From: Clostridium_AM sp900759715
GTDB taxonomy: Bacteria; Bacillota; Clostridia; Clostridiales; Clostridiaceae
Reading direction: 5' to 3'
Assembly: GCA_900759715.1 (NCBI GenBank)
Contig: CAAEXF010000103.1
Span: forward strand, 1 to 64,000
DNA: 64,000 nucleotides
Part shown: piece by piece, positions 8,101 through 17,095 of the stretch
Numbering within the stretch: position 1 is the stretch's first letter
How the letters are laid out: the number at the start of each line of letters is the position of its first letter
Made by a program: the position numbers and the translations under genes
Notes under the pieces: model-generated
What the model saw: only the letters and a program-made list of their open reading frames with translations
Told to the model about the DNA's origin: nothing
Databases searched by the model: none

Positions 8101-8991
8101 TCATTTTTGTTTCGCTAAATAATAGGCACCCTTGCAGGAAGACACATCCTCATCTATAATTTCTACACTTTCAATAAGGGTTTTTAAATGAGAATTAAAA
8201 GCTTCCCTTACAAACTTAATTCTTGTTATAATGCTGCCCTTTAAGGCAACTTTAATGGTTCCCTGAAGCTTAAGCTTTTTCCATAGTCTATGCACCATTA
8301 AAGCTATTTCTATTCCTGCTTCTTTAAGAATTCTTAGTGCATTTTCCTCTTGTTCTTCTGCTAATTTTGCTATGGTTGGAACAATAGAGGCAATTTCATC
8401 TTTAGTAGAATAATAAACTATCCCTTTTATATCTTGTACATTTTGTATGGATAACTCTTTTAGTAAGGTCTTTGTAAGCTTGCTTTTTTTAAGACCTAAT
8501 TCTTCTTCGTATATCATCCTTTTATAGGCATTTATAGCTATACTATATCCGCTTCCCTCATCACCTAAAAGATGTCCCCAGCCTCCAGAAATTATCTTTT
8601 TACCTTTTGAAATTCCTAAAGCTATAGAACCAGTACCTGAAATAGTTAAAATTCCTTCTTCTCCTTTTAGTAATGCATAAAAAGCTAGTTCTGCGTCATT
8701 ATAAATCTCTACATGTGTATTAAATTTACTTTTTACTGCTTGCTCTACTAATTTTTTATTTTCTCCAGCCTCTATACCAGCAAGTCCTAGATAAATTCCT
8801 ATAAGTTCATTTTCTTTTAATGTGTTCACACAGATTTCTATAGCTTGAATAATATTATTTAAAGCTGTCTTTTCATCTATTATTAAGCTTCCATATCCTG
8901 TGGCTGCCTTACATATTTCTTTACCCTCCATATTATAGGCTATAGCTTCTGTTTTAGTTCCGCCCCCATCTACACCTATTATATATCTCAT
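8101..8991 (-). CDS. BadF/BadG-type N-acetylhexosamine kinase
   Basis: This 296-residue sugar kinase has the ASKHA phosphate-1 motif GVDGGGTKTEA (residues 6-16), a second glycine motif GTGSIALG and SGGWGHLLGDEGSGY. This is the BadF/BadG/BcrA/BcrD family that includes human NagK and the clostridial MurNAc/GlcNAc kinase MurK. It probably phosphorylates a free amino sugar released by the phospho-glycosidases encoded next to it. It sits 26 bases after the regulator gene and runs into the MupG-like gene, so the three are co-transcribed. Exact sugar specificity cannot be read from sequence. Confidence 0.82.
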   Translation of the reverse strand: MRYIIGVDGGGTKTEAIAYNMEGKEICKAATGYGSLIIDEKTALNNIIQAIEICVNTLKENELIGIYLGLAGIEAGENKKLVEQAVKSKFNTHVEIYNDAELAFYALLKGEEGILTISGTGSIALGISKGKKIISGGWGHLLGDEGSGYSIAINAYKRMIYEEELGLKKSKLTKTLLKELSIQNVQDIKGIVYYSTKDEIASIVPTIAKLAEEQEENALRILKEAGIEIALMVHRLWKKLKLQGTIKVALKGSIITRIKFVREAFNSHLKTLIESVEIIDEDVSSCKGAYYLAKQK

Positions 8992-9017
8992 ATAGTTCCT
9001 CCAATCAAATACCTGGA

Positions 9018-11690
9018 TTATATGTTAACTAATATCTCTATGATATTAGCTAGTTCATCTTCTGGTATTTCAATATCAAGATTTTCTTCTATATCTTTTA
9101 TACTTGTTTTTAAATCTTTGAATAAGTCATCATATCTAGCTTTAATTAAAGATAAATTTTTACAACTTCTCGTTTCTTCTTTATTTATCAATTTTTCTAA
9201 AAGACATCCAAAATGCATTAGTAAACCCATTAATTTATCTTCATCTACATGAATCCCATGGGAGTATTTTATATTTGAAAGAGTTTTTATAAATTTTCTT
9301 ATTATAAAGTCATAATTATTTATATTAAGATGCTCTTTATAAACCTTATTTATTATGCTTAACATATCTTCATTATTAACCTTTTCTTCGAAATCCTCTC
9401 CAACGAATTCTTTAAAAAATCTATCTATGGGAATATATTCTACATCCTCAAGCTGAGGATCAAAAGCACTTATAACATAGGCAATAGTGTATTTTTTTCT
9501 TATGTTATCAATGGCATTATAAAATTCTTTTTTGTCCTTAATGCTGAGATTTATTATTTCATATTTATCACTTTCAAATTTAATTGAAGCAAATTCTTTT
9601 AATTTTATAGCAGTACCTTCTCCCGTTGAGCAGGCTGTAACTATTACTTTTTTATCTGCCTTAACCTTTTTCTCTATAAAATCTCCTAGATATCTGCTTT
9701 CTATCTTTGCACAATTAACTATTTCATCTATATCTTCATATAGTATTGCTTTTCTTGCAGCTTCTATTACAGTAGCAGTAGTTATCATATCTATAGTTTC
9801 AACATATATACCTGTATTTTCATTTATAATTTTTCCAAAGAATTTTAAGGATCCCATATCAACTAAAAGCACCGCTCCTCTACCTTGATCCTTTTCTTTT
9901 ATCAATTCTTGAATTTTTATTAAAGCTTCTTCTGGCTTCATGGATAATGGCATATCAAAGCCTGCAACATGATTGGTATTAAGCAGCTGATTTGCGACTT
10001 CAGCTATTGAAGTTGCAGTTGTGTTACCATGCATAGCCACTATTACAGCTACCTTACTTCTTACTTTTTTATTTTCCGCAGCAAAAAACATAGTTATAAA
10101 ACCAATTTCTCCTATTGGTATTGTAATTTCATACTTTTCTTCTAGTTTATAAGCTAAATTTAATGCTAATTTAAATTCTTCAGGATATTTTTTTCTTATT
10201 TCATCTATTTTTGTATTTTCAATTCCTCTATTCTCTTTTATTCTACCTAGAAAAGTATCTATGTGCAGCAATAGACCTAAGAATATATTCTGCGGAATTT
10301 TCTTTTTAAGTTTATATTCAGCTAAATGCATAAAGCTTTTTAAAAACTCATATAATTCGTTATTTACTATCCTCTTTATATCATCTTTATCATTTTCTTC
10401 TCTAATATTGAGAATATATGTGTTTATAAAGTCTTCAACATCACTAGTAAGTTTACTTTTTATTTCCTCCTGCTCTAAGCCCTTAGCAGTTAATATTTTT
10501 GTCCTTTTTTCTATGAATTCATATATATCTCTAGAAACACTGTATTTATCCTCTATATCATAGTTGATGTCCTTTCTTATTTCATCACTAAAACTTACCT
10601 TTAACTCTCTTGGATTTATTCTCTTTGAAGCTAAAAGTCCACCTTTAACCTCATAGGAAAAATCCTCTACTTTAATATAGATGTCCTCTTCCTTAAAAAT
10701 ATTTCTTAAAAAGGCTTTAGCTGCAGCTATCTGAATATCACTTTTTAATTGTCCTATATTATTTAAACAATCATAATTTAATAATGCAGTAATTACTTCT
10801 TCCTCTACGTTTATTTTTTTAGATATTCTTTTAGATTCATCTGCAAAAAATCTTTGTATTAACTCTAACCGTTCTGCTGCTGTTCTATCTCTTAAGGCAG
10901 GAAGTGCTATAGTTACTGGAATTCTTCTTGTAAAAGTCTTTAAAAGAGTGGACCCTATATTTTCTGTAGTTGCACTTATAATCATCACATCTATAGGTAT
11001 TCCCTCTGTTTCTCCCAGTGGTATATATTTTCCTTCATCTATCAAGGTAAAAAGTATTTCCTGTCCTTCTGGCGGAAGTCTATGAACCTCATCTAAAAAT
11101 AATATACCGTTTCTTCCCTTTTCTATAATGCCTTCTCTATCCTCACTTGCACCAGTGTATGTTCCTTTCTTTACTCCAAATAAATGTCCTATTAGAAGTT
11201 GAGGATTATTAGCATAATCAGCACAATTAAAAACTGCAAATCTATCCTTTTCTTTTATTCTTCCAATTTCCAAAGCATATTTAAACATGCATTTTGCAAA
11301 ATATGATTTCCCAACTCCAGTTTCTCCGACTATAAGACTATGAAGACCATTAGGAGGATATACTATAGCTGCCTTAGCTAAGGATATTTGATTCTTTAAA
11401 CTTGCATCTTTCCCTATTATAGTGTCAAAAATAGAGAGTTCCTCAGTTTTATCCGTATATATATAATCCTTCTCACTAAGTTCAACATAATAAAGTACAG
11501 GCTTACCCTTTTGTTTTTTCACTTTACCTTCAGCAACTAATTTGCTTAGTTCCCTAGAGACATTGGCCCTCTGCATATTTAAATATAAGGACAATGTCTC
11601 TGTACTTACTCCAATGTTTATAGCTTCTTTTTTGAATTGTTCTACACAAATTTTCCTTAAAGCTTCATATACTAGCTTCTCATTTTTCAT
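9018..11690 (-). CDS. LevR-type sigma-54 activator with PTS regulation domains
   Basis: This 890-residue regulator combines an N-terminal winged HTH (about 1-70), a sigma-54 activator AAA+ domain (about 90-330), a PRD, an EIIA-mannose-like domain, an EIIB-like segment and a second PRD. The AAA+ domain has Walker A GETGVGKS at 122-129 and Walker B GILFLDEVH at 195-203. The sigma-54 contact loop reads GTYTGA (176-181) rather than GAFTGA. The EIIA-like part carries IVAMHGNTTA with its phosphorylatable His. In LevR-type proteins, phosphorylation of these domains by HPr and the operon's own PTS sets activity. A matching sigma-54 promoter and upstream repeats lie before the operon (15432-15532). 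Confidence 0.92.
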   Translation of the reverse strand: MKNEKLVYEALRKICVEQFKKEAINIGVSTETLSLYLNMQRANVSRELSKLVAEGKVKKQKGKPVLYYVELSEKDYIYTDKTEELSIFDTIIGKDASLKNQISLAKAAIVYPPNGLHSLIVGETGVGKSYFAKCMFKYALEIGRIKEKDRFAVFNCADYANNPQLLIGHLFGVKKGTYTGASEDREGIIEKGRNGILFLDEVHRLPPEGQEILFTLIDEGKYIPLGETEGIPIDVMIISATTENIGSTLLKTFTRRIPVTIALPALRDRTAAERLELIQRFFADESKRISKKINVEEEVITALLNYDCLNNIGQLKSDIQIAAAKAFLRNIFKEEDIYIKVEDFSYEVKGGLLASKRINPRELKVSFSDEIRKDINYDIEDKYSVSRDIYEFIEKRTKILTAKGLEQEEIKSKLTSDVEDFINTYILNIREENDKDDIKRIVNNELYEFLKSFMHLAEYKLKKKIPQNIFLGLLLHIDTFLGRIKENRGIENTKIDEIRKKYPEEFKLALNLAYKLEEKYEITIPIGEIGFITMFFAAENKKVRSKVAVIVAMHGNTTATSIAEVANQLLNTNHVAGFDMPLSMKPEEALIKIQELIKEKDQGRGAVLLVDMGSLKFFGKIINENTGIYVETIDMITTATVIEAARKAILYEDIDEIVNCAKIESRYLGDFIEKKVKADKKVIVTACSTGEGTAIKLKEFASIKFESDKYEIINLSIKDKKEFYNAIDNIRKKYTIAYVISAFDPQLEDVEYIPIDRFFKEFVGEDFEEKVNNEDMLSIINKVYKEHLNINNYDFIIRKFIKTLSNIKYSHGIHVDEDKLMGLLMHFGCLLEKLINKEETRSCKNLSLIKARYDDLFKDLKTSIKDIEENLDIEIPEDELANIIEILVNI

Positions 11691-11751
11691 TTCTATAACC
11701 GCCTTATTTATATTCTTCTATATAAATAATCTAGTGGATTATTTCAAACTA

Positions 11752-12033
11752 TTAATTACTATTTTTTGTATTTTTAAATACTTTTTGTCTTTGTTCCATA
11801 ATATTTTTTGATATTTCAAAGAACATTATACACATCATGGAGAATATAATTATTAATACATTCAATATCCAAGGATTTTTTATATCAAAAGCTACCATAG
11901 GTACAATTATAACCAAAGGAGCACAAAAGGCTATAATCCATCTATTAATCTTAAATTTTTTAGTTATAATATTAGATACCTTAACACCAACTAGCATTAA
12001 AGCTATAAATGCTATGCCGTAAAATAACTTCAT
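11752..12033 (-). CDS. Small membrane protein in PTS operon
   Basis: This 93-residue protein is not recognised as a known family. It has three hydrophobic segments (about 4-18, 32-50 and 55-73) and a basic, Asn/Lys-rich tail. The ribosome binding site GGAGGGG is strong. It lies 20 bases after the IIA gene and 61 bases before the regulator, so it is co-transcribed with the PTS genes. A helper role for the transporter or its regulator is possible but unsupported by any motif. Confidence 0.6.
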   Translation of the reverse strand: MKLFYGIAFIALMLVGVKVSNIITKKFKINRWIIAFCAPLVIIVPMVAFDIKNPWILNVLIIIFSMMCIMFFEISKNIMEQRQKVFKNTKNSN

Positions 12034-12053
12034 AATTATTTCCCCTCCTAAAA

Positions 12054-12356
12054 TTATTTTCTCAGTTCTCTATACATATCAACCATCTCTTCAATTAGAT
12101 TTTTTTCTGATATAGCTGTCATAAGCTGATCTTGTGCATGTATCATTAAAAGAGAAGCCTGAAAGGAATCTCCGTTTAATTCTGCTTGAATTAACTTTGT
12201 TTGTGTGTTGTGAGCTAAATCTAACTCTTCCTGTGATTTTTTTAATCTTTCCTCTGCTTTTTCCATATCTCCTGCTTTTGCTGCTTTTAATGCTTCATAA
12301 GCATAGCCTCTTGCATCTCCGCTATGAGAAATTATATTGAAAATATGCTCTTCCAT
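12054..12356 (-). CDS. PTS IIA component, lactose/cellobiose type
   Basis: This 100-residue cytosolic IIA protein has the family's histidine motif MIHAQDQLMT with phosphoryl-accepting His73. It accepts phosphate from HPr and passes it to the IIB Cys. The ATG chosen (MEEHIF) follows GGAGGT; a longer TTG start seven codons upstream would place the ribosome binding site inside the gene. The order IIB, IIC, glycosidase, IIA is common for cellobiose/chitobiose-type systems. Confidence 0.92.
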   Translation of the reverse strand: MEEHIFNIISHSGDARGYAYEALKAAKAGDMEKAEERLKKSQEELDLAHNTQTKLIQAELNGDSFQASLLMIHAQDQLMTAISEKNLIEEMVDMYRELRK

Positions 12357-12396
12357 TGATAAAACCTCCAAAGTCAAATTATTTTTTTATCGTTAA

Positions 12397-13716
12397 CTAA
12401 TCTAATTTAAATTGTGGTAAATACTCTTTATTTATCATAAGTAAATCACCTAACAAATCTTTTGCTACCGTCACGGATGGAACTAAAGGATGACTTGCTA
12501 AAGCTAATAGTGCCTTTTCCTTATCTTCCTTAACTGCCGCCTCTACAGCAAGTACTTCATAGCTTTTTACAGCTTGAATTAATCCCTTTACCTCTATTGG
12601 TAAATCTCCCTTTAAACTAAGAGGTGTTGCTCCTCTGCTGTCTATTATACAGTTTGTTTCTATAACAGAGTTATCTGGTATTCCTTTAATTATTCCATTG
12701 TTTAAGGTGTTAACTGTATGAATTTCTCTTTTGTCATTGTAAATCGCACTTATAAGTGACACCGCTGCATCTGAGTAATAAGCTCCTCCTCTTTTTTCTA
12801 ATTCTTTAGGCTTAACATTAAGTTCAGGTGATTTATAAAGCTCAAATAGTGTTTTTTCTACTGCCTTTACCTGTTCTGCCCTCGTACCCTTGTTACAATC
12901 CTCCGCCGCTTCTATTTCTTCCTCAACCATTTTATCTGTCATATAAAAATATCTGTGATATGGACAAGGAATCATTCCTAAGGCTCTTAAAAAGTCTCCA
13001 TCCCATTTTAAGTTAGATATATTTTTCATATTAAGAACTGCACCATCAAGAAGTTTTTCAATGACCTCCTTAGTTACGTCCTTATCCTTATACCAGACTT
13101 TTTTACCCCATACCAAATGGTTTAAGCCTGCAAACTCTATAAAAATATCTCTATAAGGTACTTCTAGCATATTTGCTACATCCATTGTCATGTGTATAGG
13201 TACATTACATAAACCTATGCACTTTACATCAGCATATTTTAGTATAGCCTCTGTAACTAGTCCCGATGGATTCGTAAAATTTATAAGCCAAGCATCTGGA
13301 CATAGTTCTTTTATATCCCTGCATATATCAAGCATTATAGGTATAGTTCTAAGAGCTTTAGCAAAACCACCTGGTCCTGTTGTTTCTTGACCTAATACTT
13401 TATATTTTAAAGGAAATCTTTCATCCCTTGCTCTCGCCTCTAATCCGCCTACTCTAAATTGTGTAACTACAAAATCCGCATCCTTAAGGGCTTCTCTTCT
13501 ATCTAAGGTTAGAACTAATTTTATATTTAGTCCTGTTTTTTCTATCATTCTTCTTGCTAGGTTCCCTACTATATTTAACTTTTCTTCTCCCTCTTTTATA
13601 TCCACTAGATGTATCTCTTTAACAGGCAACTCTGATATTCTCTTTAAAAATCCTTCTATTATTTCTGGGGTATAACTACTTCCCCCTCCTATTACAACTA
13701 CTTTAAGTTCCTTCAT
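12397..13716 (-). CDS. GH4 6-phospho-beta-glucosidase
   Basis: This 439-residue cytosolic enzyme belongs to glycoside hydrolase family 4, which cleaves phosphorylated disaccharides through an NAD- and metal-dependent redox mechanism. Visible signatures are the NAD loop GGGSSYTP (10-17), GQETTGPGG (109-117), NFTNPSG (146-152), the metal-binding CNVP (170-173) and GLNH (197-200). Length is normal. It sits between the IIC and IIA genes, so its substrate is the disaccharide phosphate imported by this PTS. Celluloses, chitobiose or a muropeptide sugar are all possible, given the amino-sugar genes at the operon end. Confidence 0.93.
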   Translation of the reverse strand: MKELKVVVIGGGSSYTPEIIEGFLKRISELPVKEIHLVDIKEGEEKLNIVGNLARRMIEKTGLNIKLVLTLDRREALKDADFVVTQFRVGGLEARARDERFPLKYKVLGQETTGPGGFAKALRTIPIMLDICRDIKELCPDAWLINFTNPSGLVTEAILKYADVKCIGLCNVPIHMTMDVANMLEVPYRDIFIEFAGLNHLVWGKKVWYKDKDVTKEVIEKLLDGAVLNMKNISNLKWDGDFLRALGMIPCPYHRYFYMTDKMVEEEIEAAEDCNKGTRAEQVKAVEKTLFELYKSPELNVKPKELEKRGGAYYSDAAVSLISAIYNDKREIHTVNTLNNGIIKGIPDNSVIETNCIIDSRGATPLSLKGDLPIEVKGLIQAVKSYEVLAVEAAVKEDKEKALLALASHPLVPSVTVAKDLLGDLLMINKEYLPQFKLD

Positions 13717-13741
13717 AATCTGATACCTCCAAATTTAATTG

Positions 13742-13773
13742 ATAGTTAGGCGAATTTTAATTCACCTAACTAT
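13742..13773 (-). other. Intercistronic stem-loop in PTS operon
   Basis: ATAGTTAGG and CCTAACTAT, with a further AATTC/GAATT pairing inside, form a strong hairpin between the IIC and GH4 genes. No U-run follows on the minus strand, so it is more likely an mRNA stability or processing element than a terminator. Confidence 0.5.
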
Positions 13774-13813
13774 AATTTTCATTGTATCCTTAAGTGTTTA
13801 ATACATTACTTCC

Positions 13814-15067
13814 TTAGCTTACCTCTTGCTCTTGAAGTAATTTTTTTTCATAAGCTTTGAAGAATGGATAGTATATTAATGTTGTAATTGCTATGTTGAT
13901 TAAAACAAGAACTACAGCTTTCCAATCTCCTTTTGTAGCAAGGTATGCACCTATTGGTGCTGGAAGTGTCCACGGCGCTTGCACTACCGGTCTGGCCACT
14001 ATATGGAAATACATTGCAAAGTATGATAAAGTCGCCGCTACTAATGGTCCTAAAACAAATGGTATAAGGAATAATGGATTTAACATTATTGGTGCACCAA
14101 ATATTACTGGTTCATTAATGTTGCAAATACCTGGAATAAGGGATGCTCTACCTATTTCTTTTAAATATTTTGATTTAGACCACATCATTAAAAGAACTAA
14201 ACCTATAGTAGCACCTGAACCTCCTATCCATACAAACCATTGGAAGAATGGCTCTGGAGCTATGTGTGGTATTGCTGTGCCTGCTGCTAATGCCTTTGTA
14301 TTTTCATCTAATAAAACAAGCCATATTGGTCTTGCTACTGTACCAACAATAGAGTCTCCATGGATACCACATGCCCAAAGTAAAGTAATAAGAAAAGTAG
14401 GAACTAATACTCCGCCTAAAGTATCTCCTGCAACTACAAGAGGCTTAAATATACTCATTATAAACTGTTGTATATCAAAATTTAATAAGTCTCTAACTAT
14501 CCATAATACAACTATAATAATTGCTGCTGGTATTAATGCTGCAAAGGAGTTTGCAACTGATTCCGGTACTCCTTCTGGCATTTTAATTGTTAAATTCTTT
14601 TCCTTTGTAAATCTCAGAACCTCTACAGCGAAAATAGCCATTAATATAGCTACAAACATTCCTGCGCCGCCAAGGTTACCTAAAGGTAAAACCCAACCTA
14701 AATCGTTTTCTTTAACTGCTACTGGTAAGCTTGTCAATAAGAATGCTGCTAAGGATAAACTACCTCCAGCTAATGGGTCTAGCTTATAAGATTTAGAAAG
14801 ATTATATCCTATTCCAAATGCTGCATATAAGGCCATAATTCCCATAGTTAATCTATAAGGATATAATATCTTTCCTACATAAGGCTTTACTGCTATCGCC
14901 CATGAATTTACCGGTGGAAAGGCAATAACTAAGAAGAAGCTGCCTACAATTATAAGTGGTATAGTTGAAACGATACCATCACGTATAGCTCTAAGATGTC
15001 TTTGCTCGGACATTTTCGTCATAGACGGCAAAAGATATTTCTCTAAAAGTTCAAAGATTAATTTCAT
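13814..15067 (-). CDS. PTS IIC component, lactose/cellobiose type
   Basis: This 417-residue membrane permease has about ten hydrophobic segments. Typical family motifs are NEPVIFGAPIMLNP and the IPHIAPEPFFQWFVW segment, and the N terminus (LPSMTKMSEQRHLRAIRDG) is characteristic. It translocates a beta-linked disaccharide while IIB phosphorylates it. It lies 17 bases downstream of the IIB gene. The start ATG follows a plausible AAGGGGGG ribosome binding site. Confidence 0.93.
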   Translation of the reverse strand: MKLIFELLEKYLLPSMTKMSEQRHLRAIRDGIVSTIPLIIVGSFFLVIAFPPVNSWAIAVKPYVGKILYPYRLTMGIMALYAAFGIGYNLSKSYKLDPLAGGSLSLAAFLLTSLPVAVKENDLGWVLPLGNLGGAGMFVAILMAIFAVEVLRFTKEKNLTIKMPEGVPESVANSFAALIPAAIIIVVLWIVRDLLNFDIQQFIMSIFKPLVVAGDTLGGVLVPTFLITLLWACGIHGDSIVGTVARPIWLVLLDENTKALAAGTAIPHIAPEPFFQWFVWIGGSGATIGLVLLMMWSKSKYLKEIGRASLIPGICNINEPVIFGAPIMLNPLFLIPFVLGPLVAATLSYFAMYFHIVARPVVQAPWTLPAPIGAYLATKGDWKAVVLVLINIAITTLIYYPFFKAYEKKLLQEQEVS

Positions 15068-15084
15068 GTTAAGCCCCCCTTATA

Positions 15085-15390
15085 TTATTTTGAATGTTTT
15101 TTTATTTGTTCTAATACCTTTGGAGCACCTATTGGTGTATATCCCATTGGAACTATTAATTCAACAGGTATATTAAGCTCTTGTGCCTGTGCTTCAAAAA
15201 CTGCTAATCTGTGTTTTACTTGTGGAGCAACTAATGCCATGTCATAGCCTAATTTAATTTCATCCTCAAATTCATAAGTTCCTACAGCTTTAATTTCTAG
15301 TGAAAAATTTTGTTTATCAGCTTCAGCTTTTATAGCTTTAACCACTATTGCACTGGACATTCCCCCGGAACAAACCATTAAAACTTTCAT
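15085..15390 (-). CDS. PTS IIB component, lactose/cellobiose type
   Basis: This 101-residue cytosolic IIB protein starts MKVLMVCSGGMSSA, with phosphorylatable Cys7. The start is the ATG at 15390: AGGAGG lies 9 bases upstream, and a longer GTG start would put that ribosome binding site inside the coding sequence. It is the first gene of the operon and lies about 40 bases after a sigma-54-type promoter. It transfers phosphate from IIA to the incoming sugar on IIC. Confidence 0.92.
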   Translation of the reverse strand: MKVLMVCSGGMSSAIVVKAIKAEADKQNFSLEIKAVGTYEFEDEIKLGYDMALVAPQVKHRLAVFEAQAQELNIPVELIVPMGYTPIGAPKVLEQIKKHSK

Positions 15391-15431
15391 TAATAAATTC
15401 CTCCTCACATTTGTTTTTATATTAAATTATT

Positions 15432-15449
15432 AAGCAATAATCATGCCAA
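15432..15449 (-). promoter_or_regulatory. Sigma-54 (-24/-12) promoter
   Basis: On the minus strand the sequence reads TTGGCATGATTATTGCTT. It has the invariant GG and GC of the -24/-12 elements at correct spacing (TGGCAYG-N4-TTGC). It precedes the PTS IIB gene, and the operon encodes its own sigma-54 activator, so the call is well supported. Confidence 0.85.
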
Positions 15450-15489
15450 TATCGTAAACTCCTTCTATAGTAATTGTTTTCATTTGATC

Positions 15490-15532
15490 TGTATCATGCC
15501 AAAGTTTTTGATACACAATTTTTGATACACAA
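15490..15532 (-). promoter_or_regulatory. Upstream activating repeats for the LevR-type activator
   Basis: Two perfect tandem copies of TTTTTGATACACAA occupy 15505-15518 and 15519-15532. The core TGATACA also forms an inverted repeat with TGTATCA at 15490-15496. The cluster lies about 40-100 bases upstream of the sigma-54 promoter, the normal place for an activator-binding site. Confidence 0.65.
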
Positions 15533-15608
15533 ATAAGTGAATATTTTAAAATAATAAGGATATACTTTATCACATTATTAATGAAGTATTTAAAAGGAGG
15601 AATTTAAT

Positions 15609-16406
15609 ATGCACAAAAAGAATCTGTCGTTAAACAACCACATTGATAAAAAAAAGAATTCCTTTGAATTAATTAGAGAAGACATTTTATCATATTATAA
15701 TATCCTTAGTAATGAGCATAGCATAACAGAGGGAACATTTTTGGAAGGAAGTGCAAAGAAATTCATACTAGAAAATCCTAACGCTTTTTTATTTGCCTTA
15801 ATAGCAGAACAATCCGTTAAAACAGAAGTTGCTTGGAGCTTACCCTATAATTTAAAAGAAAGATTAGGTCATTTTGATATATATAAAATTGCTAATTATA
15901 GCGAGGAAGAATTTGAAGTGTTTTTTAAGACAAAACCTGCATTACACAGATATCCAGGTACAATATCCAAATATATTTTATCGGCATGTAAACTCCTTAT
16001 CGAAAAGTATAGCGGCTCAGCAAATAATATTTGGAAATATCCCTCTACTGCCAATGAAATAATAGCTAGATTAAATGAATTCAAAGGCATTAGTCAGAAA
16101 AAAGCTACATTAGGCGCAATGTTATTAATAAGAGATTTCATGATAGAGGTTGAAGATAAAAATAATGTAGACATAGCCTTTGATGTTCATGTTAAAAGGG
16201 TTTTTTTACGTTCCGGACTTGTTAATAAAGATGATTTAAATGAGTTGATAAATATAGGTAGAATTTTAAACCCTGAATATCCAGGCATTTTAACTTCACC
16301 CTTTTGGAATATTGGCCGTAATTGGTGTAGACCGACGAATCCCAATTGTTCTGAATGTCCTATAAGAAGAGGATGCCTAAAAAAAATGAATTCTTTTACT
16401 AAATAA
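15609..16406 (+). CDS. HhH-GPD DNA glycosylase with 4Fe-4S loop (Nth-like)
   Basis: This 265-residue protein ends with the endonuclease III iron-sulfur loop C-x6-C-x2-C-x5-C (Cys240, 247, 250, 256; WCRPTNPNCSECPIRRGC). A helix-hairpin-helix segment (LNEFKGISQKKATLGAML) and the catalytic Asp region (DIAFDVHVKRV) precede it. Such enzymes excise damaged bases. The length exceeds the usual 210 residues of Nth because of an N-terminal extension, so it may be a divergent subfamily rather than canonical Nth. It starts after AAAAGGAGGAA and is divergent from the PTS operon. Confidence 0.85.
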   Translation: MHKKNLSLNNHIDKKKNSFELIREDILSYYNILSNEHSITEGTFLEGSAKKFILENPNAFLFALIAEQSVKTEVAWSLPYNLKERLGHFDIYKIANYSEEEFEVFFKTKPALHRYPGTISKYILSACKLLIEKYSGSANNIWKYPSTANEIIARLNEFKGISQKKATLGAMLLIRDFMIEVEDKNNVDIAFDVHVKRVFLRSGLVNKDDLNELINIGRILNPEYPGILTSPFWNIGRNWCRPTNPNCSECPIRRGCLKKMNSFTK

Positions 16407-16467
16407 AGAAAGATTCTGCAGTATATTTTTTATTTTACACCGCTTAACTTCTTTTTTAAAAAGTTGT

Positions 16468-16495
16468 AACCTTTATTTACCTTCTACATACTATG
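16468..16495 (+). promoter_or_regulatory. Possible sigma-K promoter
   Basis: AACC at 16468-16471 (AC at 16469-16470) lies 16 bases before CATACTATG (16487-16495), one mismatch from CATANNNTA. It lies 35 bases before the Tyr-rich gene. Confidence 0.3.
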
Positions 16496-16529
16496 ATATT
16501 ATGTTTAAAGTTTTATGGAGATATTTTAA

Positions 16530-16994
16530 ATGGCATTTAGAAACGAAAATCAGTACCCTAGTGAAACTCGCTATAATCAGTATAAAGACCATTATGAATA
16601 CCATGATGATTATCCTATGATCTATAATTGCCCTATGATGTATGGGCTTCGAATGACACCTTATCAGGCTATGCCTTCACAAGTCTCACCTGCTCAAATA
16701 CAGCCAACAGGTCAAATCCCTACACAAACATATCCGGCATATCCTATGCCTGAATATATAGGACATAGCGCCCATGATATGACATCTAGAGGTGATAGTG
16801 AGATAGTAGCTCCTAATAGCAGACAATTTGACTATAGCCCTGATTATGATTATGATTACTATTATGACTACGATTATGATTATCCTTATTATTATCAAAG
16901 TCCTTTTTTCCCTGAGAGACCTTTTTTCCACCAAAGACCTCCTTTCCACCAAAGGCCTCCTTTCCATCATAGAGATGATACTAAAAATTTGTAA
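16530..16994 (+). CDS. Tyr/Pro/Asp-rich low-complexity protein (probable spore surface)
   Basis: This 154-residue protein matches no family I recognise. It has no signal peptide. Residues about 105-125 are an Asp/Tyr run (DYDYDYYYDYDYD) and the C terminus repeats a PFHQRP unit three times. The middle is Pro/Gln/Thr-rich. Such Tyr- and His-rich composition is typical of spore coat or exosporium proteins that become cross-linked. A possible sigma-K promoter upstream fits, but the function is inference. It ends at two consecutive hairpins. Confidence 0.6.
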   Translation: MAFRNENQYPSETRYNQYKDHYEYHDDYPMIYNCPMMYGLRMTPYQAMPSQVSPAQIQPTGQIPTQTYPAYPMPEYIGHSAHDMTSRGDSEIVAPNSRQFDYSPDYDYDYYYDYDYDYPYYYQSPFFPERPFFHQRPPFHQRPPFHHRDDTKNL

Positions 16995-17004
16995 TTATAA
17001 TTTA

Positions 17005-17038
17005 AAATATAGCTGCAGCTTAGGCTGCAACTATATTT
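17005..17038 (+). terminator. Terminator after the Tyr-rich gene
   Basis: AAATATAG-TGCAGC pairs with GCTGCA-CTATATTT around a TTAG loop, starting 11 bases after the stop codon. Confidence 0.75.
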
Positions 17039-17095
17039 ATTGCTATACTTAGTTATTTTCCTAATAAAAATATTTAGAATCTTACTTGTTATGCG

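Noticed and set aside
13893..14789. Long open frame (298 codons) on the plus strand
   Set aside because: It lies wholly opposite the PTS IIC gene, has no ribosome binding site and its translation has no fold-like pattern; it is a shadow of the real gene.
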